A stretch of 64,000 nucleotides of DNA, from the NCBI GenBank assembly GCA_035578905.1, contig JAQJVL010000750.1:124001-188000 (forward strand), read 5' to 3'. A program made the translations under genes and the position numbers. Shown piece by piece: positions 10,320-21,319 of the stretch. Numbering within the stretch: the first letter of the stretch is position 1; each line of letters starts with the position of its first letter. The notes beneath the pieces are model-generated. The model did not search any database. It saw nothing but the letters and a program-made list of their open reading frames with translations, and was not told the origin of the DNA. Source of the stretch: Stictocephala bisonia. Taxonomy: Eukaryota; Arthropoda; Insecta; Hemiptera; Membracidae.

Positions 10320-10577
10320 AGGCATGAGATTCACGTGACTGCCCAGGTAGTCTGTGGGATCAGAGCAGAGCTCTGATTGGGTGAACACCGGGCAGTTTAC
10401 TATGTCTCCTCCAATCACCAGCTCGGTCTATAGAACCGTCACTCTTGGAGCTCACTACGCGTTTGACATCAATAAATGCAGGAGTGAGAACGGTGGGTGA
10501 GGGTCGAGTGAGAATTTAGTGTGTTTCGCGTTTCTCTTATAGATTAAATTTTAATATTTTTTATTTCTAGTGAAAAC
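10320..10577 (+). promoter_or_regulatory. Likely MXD promoter and 5' leader
   Basis: GC content rises sharply relative to both flanks. CACGTG (E-box) is at 10332-10337, an inverted CCAAT (ATTGG) at 10376-10380 and a direct CCAAT at 10411-10415. A TATA-like TATAG is at 10429-10433, and an initiator-like TCACTA at 10452-10457 lies about 25 bp downstream of it. The first ATG of the MXD reading frame is at 10578. A polypyrimidine-type 'tttatttctag' ends at 10570, so a short 5'-UTR intron with its acceptor there is possible. Promoter assignment is inferred from motif spacing and gene position. Confidence 0.55.
10332..10337. promoter_or_regulatory. E-box CACGTG
   Basis: Canonical site for MYC/MAX/MXD-type bHLHZ dimers, about 120 bp upstream of the inferred start site of a gene whose product belongs to that network. 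Function is not shown by sequence. A second CACGTG at 9165-9170 lies further upstream, before the dispersed repeat. Confidence 0.5.
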
Positions 10578-10632
10578 ATGAGCATTGCAGCCTTGTTACA
10601 AGCAGCGGAATACTTAGAAAGGCGAGAAAGAG
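10578..10632 (+). CDS. Mxd: MXD exon 1 (coding part)
   Basis: The ATG at 10578 opens 18 codons plus one base (MSIAALLQAAEYLERRER), ending at a strong donor, AG|gtaaga. It encodes the first two thirds of the Sin3-interaction domain. The in-frame start agrees with the usual proximity of this domain to the N-terminus in the family. Confidence 0.88.
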
Positions 10633-13600
10633 GTAAGATATCGTAGTGTTTATGTTTGGTAGAATCAGTCTATGTCAACATGGCCACCAAATCTGCTATT
10701 GTCAATTCTCCATCTAATCAGCTGATTTTAACGTTTGGTTTTGTTTGAATATTTACAGAAGCTGAACATGGATATGCTTCTACTTTACCACCAGACGATC
10801 TCAGAAGTGTAATTAAAAGGCCAAAGACGAAGAAATCTCAGGGAAACAGGTATGTGTAGGTTATTTTATTGCAAATAAATCATTCCTTTGTTTGGGATTG
10901 GGACACACCACTCAAAGCCCAGTCACAACCATAAAGTCCAATGACCTTTCTCATTTTCTTTATGAAGCTACAATGAGCATTTTAGAGTATTCAATTCTTT
11001 GCTTTACTAGACACTATAATTAATTATATCTAAGTTTAAAATGGAAAAAAAATCATGTTGTATTAGATACTTGGATTTGCTTTCCAATAATTGTCTTCAA
11101 AGACAATAATATACGTGAAAAATAAAATTATCCAATAATGGATAGTGAATATTCCAAGAATATTTTGAAGGAAATAAGAATAATTTTGCTTTACACATAT
11201 CAGAAAAAAATCATGGCTATGTTTCCATAATGTCTACCTACAAAACAAGGTATTTATGTACTTTATAGCCGTCTCACTTATCTTGACTTATCACCAGTGG
11301 GTAGAATCATGTCTAATTTATATTTTATGAGAATACTCTTTTTATTCTGCGGAAATAAAGTTTTATGTATAAAAAAATTGAAAATTCTAAGTTTTTGAAA
11401 ATGTTAATTTTCTATTTAAGTTTATCTCTGTTAGTTTTCATAATATTCTCATTTTTGTTTGCCTAGTTTTTCGTGCTGAACACGAACTTGAAAACTATTT
11501 GATCTACGACAATTATTTCTCGAGATATCGCGGATAAATTACGTTTGCGGCAAATCTCCTATGTTGGCCATATGCACAGTGTTAATAAGAACTATTACTA
11601 GCCATCAAAAACAAATTAGCACGTATTCCTGCCTTCCGGAAGGCCAGTAGGCCGTCTCTGAGACTAAGCACCCGAATTTAAGTGCAAATTACGAATACTT
11701 TGTATGCAATTTTAAAAGGTGTGCTTTGCTAACTGTGACAAGTCGTTATAGATTGAACAAGACTGTGATATTCAATTTCAAAATGATTATTATTTAAAAT
11801 GTAATTTTACTACAAAAATAACAATATATACAAGATCGATATGGCTATATTATATTGACTTATAATTCAAGTAGTTTTCTTTAATTAACTTCACCAGTTG
11901 ATTGTGTCCGTTGTACCCACTTCCAACACTGCCCCTCATGCTAACTAGAGACGGAATGGTGGAACATTTCCTCTCTGCTGCTGGAACCCCTACATGCTCT
12001 AAATATACCACATAGGTCTCTCTCAACCCGGCCCAATTTTAGTTATGTTGTCTATTTCCCAGCAATAGAATATATCCTAAATATATTAAGACAAGTTTTT
12101 TTTAAACGCATTATTTTATTTTTGTACCTTACTGTACATTACAACTCAATACATAAATAAGAAAGTTCAAATGAAGTAATTAATAAGATATTTTAAAATG
12201 TTATATTTTTAATATTTGGAGAGCAAACAAATTGCGTGGGAACAAGCTAATATCAATAATTTCCTAAAATGATGGTCAAATTCAAAGAATCGTAATAACT
12301 AAAAAAAAGAATTTTTTTTATTAATATTAAATAGTAAATTAATAATTGTGTATAAAGATGTTTCTAAAAGAGGAGAAATGCAGTTGTCGCCCTAACGTGT
12401 TAAGTTAAGGTAATTGTGAAAAAAAAAAAATTTAAACAATGAAGATAGTTGAGACTCGTTACTAGTGAGCGATTTTATATGATTGAATTATAGATTTTAT
12501 TTGGAATTTGCATCTAGTCACTCAAGTATTGATCTTGTTCTTTGTTGAAAAATTTATTATTTTGTTTGATAAGTATCTTTTGTTCAGTGTTATGATTAAA
12601 TTATTAGATAATATAAATATAATTTTATATTTTATTTGTAACACCCTATACCAAACAAAGGAAGAATGTTTAAAATTTGCTATTAAAATATTTTATTTCA
12701 CCATTTTTCCAAAAATAAGCTGCGTCTTCTAGTCATAAATAATCACCCAGATTCATGTATTTAGCTGTGTTATTATCCACAAAGGGAATATAATTATGTA
12801 AATTATATTAGAGGATACAAACTAATTATTTATGTTTAATTCATGTATATTTGATAAAGATTATAACAATGACCACTAATTCATTGCAAGTATGTCAATT
12901 TTTGGTATGTACTCATACTTTTTAGTTTTTTATTAACCAACCTGATCAAATTTTGATAACCTGCCTGACTAACAGAAGCTATCTGACTATTGGGCTGAAA
13001 AAATACCAATATTTCTGTTATTTGTAGACGTGAACATCACAGAACGTCCTGGATTATGTCTTGAATAATGTGATTTAAGATTTTTAGTTAGTATTTTCTC
13101 TGAGCAGTTACTACAAAAACATGCTCTCCAGAGGCAACCATTATCAATCAATGATAAATGTAATTTAATTTATCATTAATTAGACACAATGTACCAACTC
13201 GATCGTAATTGGAAAGCAGGAATGGAAGGAGAGGAGAGATGGGCAGTTCACAAATGATCGAGTCAAATGAACTAGTTAGCTTAGTGAACTAGTTCATTCA
13301 TTATGATTTGAACTAGTTTTGTTCAAAGTGAACATAAAGCTGGGAAGGAACATTTACAACGTTTATAACTGTAATTATTTAATTTGATCAATACTATCAA
13401 ACATTTGAAGAAGATTGGTTGAAAAAGATTTACAAATATAAATAATAATGAATTATTTAAAGCCAAAAAAAAAAAACTAAGTCACTCCAACGTCGCTTGT
13501 TCAAGTCGCGTTTGTTGTAAAAGTCGTTCGTTATGTCATTTGAACTAGATCTTTACGGTGAACGATTTGGTCATGAACTAGTCTTGCAAATGAACTACCT

Positions 13601-16600
13601 TTACCCATCTCTAGAATGAAAAATGTGGTAAGAGTTTATGCGAACTTGTGCATGCGTGGAAGGTGACCAGCGCCAAACTTTCATCTCTGCAGTCTGCTTC
13701 AGCTTATCAGCTGTTGTTTATTTCTTAAAATCGCAAATTCATCTGTCATTCTGAATCAGTCAGTATATAGATTGTTATTAAGTTCCTACAAATACGGTTG
13801 TATAATTGGGCCGGGTTGAAAGTGACCTACGAGGTATATTTAGTGCAAGTAACGGTTCCAGCATCAAGAAGAAGTGTTCCACCACTCCGTCTCTAGTTGG
13901 CGTGAGAGACAGTGTTGGGAGTGGGGACAATGGACACAATCAGCTGGTGAAATTAGTGAAATCATTTAAAGAAAACGGCTTGAGTTATAAAATTATATAA
14001 TATAGCCATAATCTTGTATATTGTTGTTTTTGTAGTAAAATTACATTTTAAATTATAAATCATATTAGAATTGAACATTACGTTACTGTTCAATCTATTA
14101 CGACATATACAGTTAGCATAGTACACCGTTTTAAATTGCATAGGAAGTAATTTGTAAATAAAACATTAACAATGTTTAGGGTTGACAGCACCACCACAAG
14201 AGCTGACAATACAACGTACTAGGGGTTGAACAGAGAACCAGCACCTCATATCGACCGCAGACATAAGGAGTGACAGAGCAATACAGTGGTACATTAATGT
14301 CAATGCTTAAATGTTAAGTTAATGACAGGCAAACGGGTTGGTATAAGTATGTCCAGCAAGTGCCCTTTGTTTATAATACCTGTGAAAAGACCAACTCTTC
14401 CGAAATTAAATAAACTGTGAGAGTTACAAGAGTAATCTAGGGTCTTAAGAGTTGCAATAAAAGGGTGTAACTCTAAAGTTCAAATAATTAAACACTATAA
14501 AATGAGATAGTAAAATATTCTTTGCTGAAACTAAAACTAAAGATATACAATAACAAAAACAACAACCAATTTATATAAACTTATCTTAGCTGAAAGTGAA
14601 GACAAAGAAAGAAAAGACAATTCAATCAAATATAATTAAATCACAAATTTCTCATAAACTAACTGCAAGTGCTCGGCTAGGTTTCCGCTTATGGCCTAGA
14701 GCTGAAAAAACAATTAAACAAATTAGTTCTAAAGGAGGTGAAGCTCTAACTCACCTACAACTAGCTGAGCCCCAAAACCTCGTCTGGTGTCGAAACGGCA
14801 AAGTCCTCTACACCCGACAGAACCTCCGCAACTCCTTCGTCTAACCAACCCCGGAAACTCCCGGCCGGTCACTCTTCCCAAGCCCTCGCTGGCCCTCGAA
14901 TATACACAAATAAAGTGACTTTCTAGTGGTCAAACACCTCGAGGCCACAGTGATGCTTCCAGCTTCCGGCTAACTTAACTGCTAATATGTAACTAGAACC
15001 TTTTACCAAAATATAATGAAATAAAAGTAGAAATATTAACAAATAACTTTGATTCTTAATGAACTCATCACATAATGCTCAGTAGTATTTTAAAAATTTC
15101 AACATGCTCTGGGCTTTCAACATGATGAAGTAAGTAGAAAAATGTGTTATGAGTGAGGAAATTTCTACTGTCCTAATCCTGAGACAGTTACCAGCGCTTT
15201 TGTCTGGTGCGTCAGATGCCCAGAAAACAGCGTAGAAATTATGTTTGACTCCGAGTTCGAAGGTTGTTTATTAATAAAACTTAGATGCCTATGAAATGTC
15301 CAATTATACCATTGTTTTGCTCGTTTAATTTTCTGTTATGACATATGCATTATTATTTTAACATAATAATTGTTATCCTAGTAGGAACAAAAAAAGTACC
15401 AGAATTTTAACTAGTTTTTACTGTGCATGAACTTAAAACTTTTTTAACTAAAAAAATAGTTAAAGGATCAGATTTATATTTACTACAAGGTTTAAAAGGC
15501 TTTTCTATAAGTTTTATAAATTTAAGAATTTTAACTTTTGAATTGAAATAGTTTTTCAGTTCAAAGTTTTTTTCCTGAAACAACGTTTTCTTGGCTTCTA
15601 TAGGTCATAAAATTATTTACTTGATCAAGTTGTAAAACTTATGAAATGTGTAGTTACGACAAATTACTTTAAATTTACCAATTAATTAAAAATCACTGTA
15701 TTTACTTAATCATAGAACAGTTATGTATCCCAACTATACATTTCTTAGCATTACAACACAACCAATTAGTTTTTAGGACTTCTAGAAACAAAGATAATAT
15801 TGTTTTAGGAAATGTAAAAAAGTTTTTTCTTGAAAACCTAAAATTCAGACATTTATAAATTTAAAGAAAACAGTCCCGTCATCCACATTTTGAAATACAG
15901 TATAAATGCGATTCATTAACGAGTCTTTGAGTAATAAAAGTGTAAAGTTGACGCTCACTGCAAACTAGTTAAAATTCCAGTACTTTTTTGTTCCTACTAG
16001 AATAAAAATGATTAAAATCCATAGCACAATTAATTAGCATATTCTATAACGTATATATAAACGAGGGAAAATGGTGTGACTAGATTATTCGTAGGCCTCT
16101 AGTTTCTTAGGAAACAGTCTTAAAACTCAGGTACTCGTAATTTTTCCCTTGACAGTAGTGAGAGGCGGAAATATTGGTTGTGGTGGCAGCCGACACAATT
16201 AGATGGTGCAGTCTCAACATTTCTATGTCCCAATAGTTCCATGTCCCAAAATTTCTAAATTCTAGAAGAACCCTAATGAGGCCCACTTTCCAGGTAGCCG
16301 GTAGTCTCATAATTTCTGCGCCGGACCAACCCCATTATTGCTGCTCGACTACGCTCCCCTCACAAAGGGTATTACTAGTATGTAGTCTGATAACAAGAAG
16401 ACATTTTAATCTAAATTTAATAAATAAAACTATTTTTGTACCAAAATATCAATTATTTTCATTTAAATTTGAGTTAAAGCTCTGCTTTTACTTAAACTCG
16501 CTTGCTTGATTTTTCCATAAAACTGTGTGTGATTTTTCGATAAAGAGCATGATGAATAGCATGCAATATCTCTTAATTATTTATTGTCATAACGTTTTCC

Positions 16601-19600
16601 TTAATATCTTATTTTTAATTTCTGTGTAATCTGCATCTAAATGGTTGGTCCTTTAATTTATTTGTAATTACTTTTTAAAATGTGAGAATTAACATGTCAT
16701 ATTTCGGACATAGTAATAACGATTATAATCATTACAGGTTATAATCATTATTACCAGGTTATATTTTAATAAATGTAGCCTTTTGCTGCATAAATATAAT
16801 ACGAGGTACAACAAAGATTTCTTTGTTTCTTATGGGAGAGCAAATTTATGATAGTAGATTCAACAAAGCCGTACATTGTCACATTTTTACGCTTTGCTAC
16901 ACCAATTTCATAATACCAAGTTATACATACTTGTAAATATGTGGGACGTGGACACAATTATATTTGGACCCTCTATAGGCTATTATTTTTATTTTACATA
17001 ATAGGCCATGTAGTCCAGGCATATTATTCAAACAGTGGATTTCCTCAATGGCTAGCGACCACAGGTGTCAAACACCCCATCCCACACCTACCCCAAGGCC
17101 TTCGGAAATTTTGATACTCATTATCTAACTTATTAGGGCTGCACATTTCGTACGGAAATTTTGAGATTGTTTCTTGCTTATTTCATTCATGGAAATTTTG
17201 GGACGACACGCAGTTAGAAGTCCTGAAAGCTACACGTTCCTCTAAACTATCTAAATATAGCGTATATAAATATAGAAATAAATCTCAGGATATTTTTCAC
17301 CATGCTCGTAACAGTGGCTAATTATGAACATAGCTTTAGTAAGTATAAGCTCATAAAAACTACTTGCGCTCACAAACAGCCAGTCATGCCTAACAAGTTT
17401 GGCAATTCTCTCCAGTCTCCATTGAGTACAAAGCATCTGCCAGCCTCAGTTTCAATGATGTCATCGATGAATTTGCATCTTTCAAAGATAGAAGAATTAC
17501 ATTTAAATAGCAAAAACAATTTATGAAAATAGTTTTTATTAGGGGCGAAATTAGAACTAAAAAGTCCTCTCTTCTACTTAACCCCATTTATGCATTTTCT
17601 AGATGTAGATTCTTAGATATCAGACGCAGACACAGATTGTGCGTATTTTAAGGCAAATATAAATGATTTACATGGTATGGAGGACCTGTTGTCTCTGGTT
17701 ACAAACTGAGTTTGACTGTTCCTCAGAAATGCCATTTGTTATTAGCCTAATAGCCAGGGCAATTAAGGTACTTACAGATTTACGTCAAACAGATCATGAG
17801 ACTCTCTGCCTTTTATTGTGTATAATGAACTTGCATATTGAACTTTATTATACACTGTTGTTCTTCCAAAGTTCCATTTCAATTAAAATATACATTACGC
17901 CCAGAATTAAGATATTTTACGTCAAAAAAAGTTAGATTCGTGCTTGTTTAACAATGCAAGCTTGGGCCTTGCTGCTGCTTCTTTTGAACTTAAAACTCTT
18001 TTATATTAGGAATGTTGAAATTAAGCAACATGTAATGTAAGTATTCCTAATGTAAGCGTTAAGAATACTTACATTACACAAGTTTAACAAGTGAAGTTTA
18101 AATACTATTAGAATGCCAGCCAAAATGTTTAGTAAATGATAACAGAACTGAGCGTAAACAAGCCGCTATACACACAAAATGTTGAAATCTTTGTTGAAGT
18201 TAAAAAATAAAAGAATGTTATACATTGAAATAGCCTAAACAATATAATATATGAAGTATTGCCCTTTATGAATGCAGGCTGTGAATAAACTTATTAATCT
18301 ACTTTAAAGTAATTATGTGTTGCCTCAAATTGTTCATAAAAATCTTCTTTTTTCAAGGTAAAAAAAACTGCTCTAAAACATTTAAAACTCCTCAATTTTG
18401 CTCCTAAATTATCAAAAATTTCCAGAGGAGGACCCCTTTTTGTGTGGGGGGGGGGAGGGTTCGAACCTACTAGAAAGGCGCAAAATCAACTCAATTTGCC
18501 AAGGGCACAGCTTAGGCTAGCTGTGTCCCTGTCAGTAGGTTGCAAAGTGATAATCAACTCCTGTGTTTTCCCTTCATTTGAGCTTAGTCTGTTCATCCTG
18601 AACCATTCTTTAGCTGGTAAACAAGTCATATCTGTGCTGATTTTTGCTAATGTTTAGTGTCATCCACAAACTTAAGATATGACCTAGCAACTAAATGTCT
18701 GATTTCAATGATTTCTATCAAGAAGAATACTGGACCAAGGACAGAGCCTTGTGGTACTATGTGCCTTACAGACGTGGGTGAAGACTTGGCCCCTCATATA
18801 TTGATATAATCTGAGTGCAGGTTTGCAGGTTGTATTGCAGAAACTTAAAGAGCCTGACCAGAAAACCATACCTCCTTTCTTTTTGTTGCAGGATATAATG
18901 AGACATACGGTCAAATGCCTTACTTAGATCTGGAAAGACCAGCACAATAGAGTATTAAGGTATATATATACTCCTTTCAGAAGTATCAAGGATATATGTA
19001 ACCAACTTTAATATGTCCGTGAAAATAAATCGTTGTTTCCTGAAGCTGTGCTGATTCTCAGAGAAGTTGTTGTTACCCAAGTATTTAATCAATTGGCATT
19101 TTATAACAGTTTGTAACCGTAGCCAGAGAGAAGATCACGATATCTTTTTTTGAACGCTGGAACAGTATCCTTAAGTACACTTGCAAGGCAGCAATTGATT
19201 ACTGTAGACAGTTGTGCAACTATCAGCCACATGCTTAAGCACATTAACAGTCATGCTGAAATATTTTGGACTGTGAGAGTTCTTCAAGTTAATTATTATA
19301 TTGTAAGCCTGCTTTGTATTTGTTGGAACTCATCTGGAAAGCTCATCATGAGACTTCCATTTAGTATTGATCAGTGTACTAGGATCTTCTGAGTAAACCT
19401 TAAAGTTAACCGGGGGCTAGCAGATCATATAAGCCTTTGATTTGGTTGGGACTAACCAACTCTTAAGCAGATTTTCATAGTTTGGGTATATTTACTATTA
19501 TCTGCATATTAGCCTGCCTTTTGGCTAAGTTAACTCCATTTCTGTTTCTTTATTTATTTTTTCGCCTTAAGATAATTTAAATAATATGTTTGTTTATGAT

Positions 19601-21318
19601 TCACAGTTTAAAATTTATCATGGAGAGCAAAAACAAGCTTTTTTAGGTTAGTTAAGTTATTAACAATAACCATAATGTATACCATGTATTATTTTTAGGA
19701 GTTAGTATATATATTTTATGTTATTACATTTCTGTTGTTACATTGGAAATGCTAAACTAAAATTAAATCTGAAGTATTTAAAAAATTAACTAAAGTATCA
19801 GCCACTCATGGTGCCTCCTCGACCAACTAAACTACTACTTCTTGGTGCACTTAAACTAAAATGAGCTGGAATCCAGGGGTCTTTTTGGGAATCGTCCCAG
19901 TACTTACATGGTAAAGATTGTTTACCAAGTCTAGAACTAAACTAAACTTACAAAAAATGTACCTACTGTATTTTATAGGTCATGTGGTTTTGACTTACAA
20001 GAAAATAACAAGCACAATCGCTTTAGTTGTCAATCGGTTCTTTCTGCAACCCAACACCATGGGTTGTTAAGTTAGGTCTGATTACATTAGGATTAAATAA
20101 ATATAAGTTACTGTGTTACTTGCTTATATATACACAAGTATAAATGTGAACTTTCTAATTTTTTTGACAGTAATCATTGCTAAACAAATGTGAGGACATT
20201 CTGCAAAAGATTCATCATTCTAGTATAATTTGAGCATCAAATGCCGAAAAGTAACACAGGGCATCTTTATTGATAACTCTAGTATTCCTTCTTTGTTTAT
20301 CACATCTTTGCCAAGAAATATCGTTAATGACACTCATTGTCAACATCAATGACGACAGGGTAGAGATCTGCAATTGCCTTTCGACAGATGTAGTGTAATC
20401 CCTACAGTTATGACTGGTGGCGACAGTATCCAGACAATGATCTTCCTAGAGGTTGCTTTATATTTAGTAATATAGTGTCCGTACCTTCTGAGGACATAAG
20501 ATAACGTATTAGATGAAATATTTTTGACATCAAGGTGTATGTTAAAATCACCTCTGAGGAGAATAGACTTCCTTAGTTTAGAAAAGCGAAAAAGGCATTT
20601 GTCAAGTAAATCAAGAAAAATAAATGTGAAAGTTTCAATCAGGAGATCTATCTGTACTACTATTAATGAATATTTTTGTAGTTGAACATCTAATTCATAT
20701 TCATTTCATCACAATACTAATTTAGGTCAGTAGATATAACTTTGTAAGCGAAATTTACATAGACGGATACATTACCATTGTTATTCATTGAGTGATAGTA
20801 GGCTGAACTCAAAATGAGATAAGTTGGATTAGCGTAGCTCTCTCCCTCCTCACTTGTCATCCATTGCTAACTGATGCATGGTATATCAGGTTTGAACAAT
20901 CAAGAAAAAAAAACCTCATTAACATCAAACCTAACACAGTTTGTTGTCAAAACAATTCATTCCTCTGGTTGTCTGGTTGGTTCCAGTGAAGACCGATTAA
21001 GGTCAATCAATTGTGATTTTTATTCTGAGGTCACAAGTTTATTACCAATAAACTCCATTTTGTTTTTAAGTTTGTGTTAACGTAGTATATTTTTAGTTAA
21101 AGTATGCACTAGTAGCACAGTGCTGTAACTCAGCTACTTGCAAATGAATTTAGGAGATTGTAGGCGATAGATTCTATTCTCAGACCTCTTAATACCAACA
21201 TGGCATCCGCTCAGTGGTTCTGTGATCAGTTTGTTATTAAAAATGTAGACATAACATTTTGAGTTATCACATTAATGTTTTGTTTCAGGACGACGCATAA
21301 CGAACTGGAAAAAAATAG
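10578..21318 (+). CDS. Mxd: MAX-dimerisation protein (MXD/Mad family), 5' three exons
   Basis: MXD proteins dimerise with MAX through a bHLH-zipper, bind E-boxes and recruit the Sin3-HDAC corepressor, opposing MYC in the nucleus. Joining 10578-10632, 10759-10849 and 21289-21318 gives one open frame of 58 full codons plus part of another. Residues 1-26 match the Sin3-interaction helix (MSIAALLQAAEYLERRERE, then AEHGYAS). Residues about 38-44 (KRPKTKK) are a basic, nuclear-localisation-like stretch. Residues 49-59 (RTTHNELEKNR) begin the bHLH basic region. Phases agree at both junctions (phase 1, then phase 2) and all introns are GT-AG. MNT is a less likely family because the YLERREREAEHGYAS segment is MXD-specific. 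The HLH and zipper exons were not found in the window. Confidence 0.88.
10759..10849 (+). CDS. Mxd: MXD exon 2
   Basis: Acceptor 'atttacag' before 10759, donor AG|gtatgt after 10849; 91 bp, entering in phase 1 and leaving in phase 2. It completes the Sin3-interaction domain (EAEHGYASTLPPDD) and then encodes a lysine-rich segment ending SQGN. The upstream intron is only 126 bp. Confidence 0.88.
10850..11684 (+). other. MXD intron 2, first part
   Basis: AT-rich intronic sequence before the first long-inverted-repeat element. No exon, repeat or RNA gene recognised. Confidence 0.45.
12056..13234. other. Spacer of long-inverted-repeat element
   Basis: AT-rich DNA between the arms. The longest plus-strand frame (12508-12732) is hydrophobic low-complexity translation of AT-rich sequence with no domain. 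Nothing supported. Confidence 0.4.
13235..13612. mobile_element. hAT-like MITE with GAACTAGTT subterminal repeats
   Basis: Terminal inverted repeat AGAGATGGG (13235-13243) and CCCATCTCT (13604-13612). Subterminal regions carry multiple 'gaactagtt'/'ttgaacta' motifs in both orientations, typical of hAT-type non-autonomous elements. About 378 bp, no coding capacity. An 8-bp target duplication is not evident. Nested inside the long-inverted-repeat element. Confidence 0.6.
14155..15224. other. Intronic DNA, nothing recognised
   Basis: A plus-strand frame (14596-14844) is rich in K/T/L/R with no domain. Base composition becomes more GC-rich around 14760-14960, but no LTR, SINE or exon can be supported. 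Confidence 0.4.
15225..16160. mobile_element. Long-inverted-repeat element, sibling of 6941-9021
   Basis: The left half (from 'gtagaaattatgtttgactccgag') and right half (to 'aaactcaggtactcgtaatt') are inverted copies meeting near 15700. Both match the arms of the 6941-9021 element: 'gagttcgaaggttgttt', 'taggaacaaaaaaagtacc', 'cctataagttttata' and others. It is an uninterrupted but older copy, about 940 bp, with no coding capacity. It lies in MXD intron 2. Confidence 0.7.
16161..18030. other. Intronic DNA, nothing recognised
   Basis: AT-rich with several short open frames of no recognisable domain. A short 'cggaaattttga'-type motif recurs around 17103-17205. No mobile-element ends seen. Confidence 0.4.
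18031..18078. other. Perfect 16-bp-arm hairpin
   Basis: Arms tgtaatgtaagtattc (18031-18046) and its exact complement (18063-18078) flank a 16-nt loop. It is intronic relative to MXD and on either strand would fold into a short stem. It could be a decayed MITE core. A microRNA precursor usually has a longer, imperfect stem, so I do not call one. Confidence 0.5.
18460..21080 (-). pseudogene. Decayed antisense LINE in MXD intron
   Basis: The minus strand at 20552-20526 encodes GDFNIHLD, the APE endonuclease signature, followed by text resembling the rest of the endonuclease. At 19060-18680 the same strand gives ENQHSFRKQR, and then VPQGSVLGPVFFLIEI followed by FVDDTKH (RT motifs, with V for A in the catalytic FADD). 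Pieces lie in the correct order for a LINE with its 5' end near 21080, but stops and frameshifts interrupt all of it and parts of the domain are missing. It is antisense to the host gene and ends about 200 bp before exon 3. Jockey/CR1 group inferred. Confidence 0.72.
21110..21240 (+). mobile_element. SINE family A, 5' part only
   Basis: 'tagcacagtgctgtaactcagctac' followed by 'ggagattgtaggcgatag' and 'cttaataccaacatggcatccgctca' matches the first 130 bp of the full copy at 40548-41010. It lacks the body and tail and ends about 50 bp before MXD exon 3. Confidence 0.7.
21289..21318 (+). CDS. Mxd: MXD exon 3, 30-nt micro-exon
   Basis: Acceptor 'ttttgtttcag' before 21289, donor AG|gtgagt after 21318. 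The 30 nt complete an Arg codon and add TTHNELEKN plus two bases of the next Arg codon. This is the beginning of the bHLH basic region (E-box contact residues H, N, E, R). As I recall, the vertebrate MXD exon at this position is also about 30 nt, which supports homology. It is separated from exon 2 by about 10.4 kb full of transposons. Confidence 0.85.
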
Positions 21319-21319
21319 G

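Larger units (their letters stand above)
11685..14154. mobile_element. Long-inverted-repeat element, second family
   Basis: The left arm (about 11685-12055) and right arm (about 13800-14154) are diverged inverted copies. Shared blocks include 'ttgggccgggttga', 'tggtatatttag', 'gttccaccattccgtctctagtt' and 'cacaatcaactggtgaa' (as complement on the left), plus 'gcaaattac' near the outer end. Arms are about 350 bp with a spacer of about 1.7 kb. The spacer has no transposase I can recognise but contains a hAT-like MITE at 13235-13612. It lies in MXD intron 2. Superfamily unknown. Confidence 0.6.

Noticed and set aside
12508..12732. Hydrophobic 74-codon frame that resembles a membrane protein
   Set aside because: AT-rich DNA translates to F/I/L/Y-rich peptides by composition alone; there is no other coding evidence.
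14784..14800. Possible LTR primer-binding site 'tggtgtcgaaacgg'
   Set aside because: No LTR end precedes it and no gag or pol coding is found in the region; it does not match a tRNA 3' end that I can name.
18440..18475. B-box-like 'gggttcgaaccta'
   Set aside because: No A-box at the right distance and no cloverleaf pairing; it sits beside a G homopolymer.
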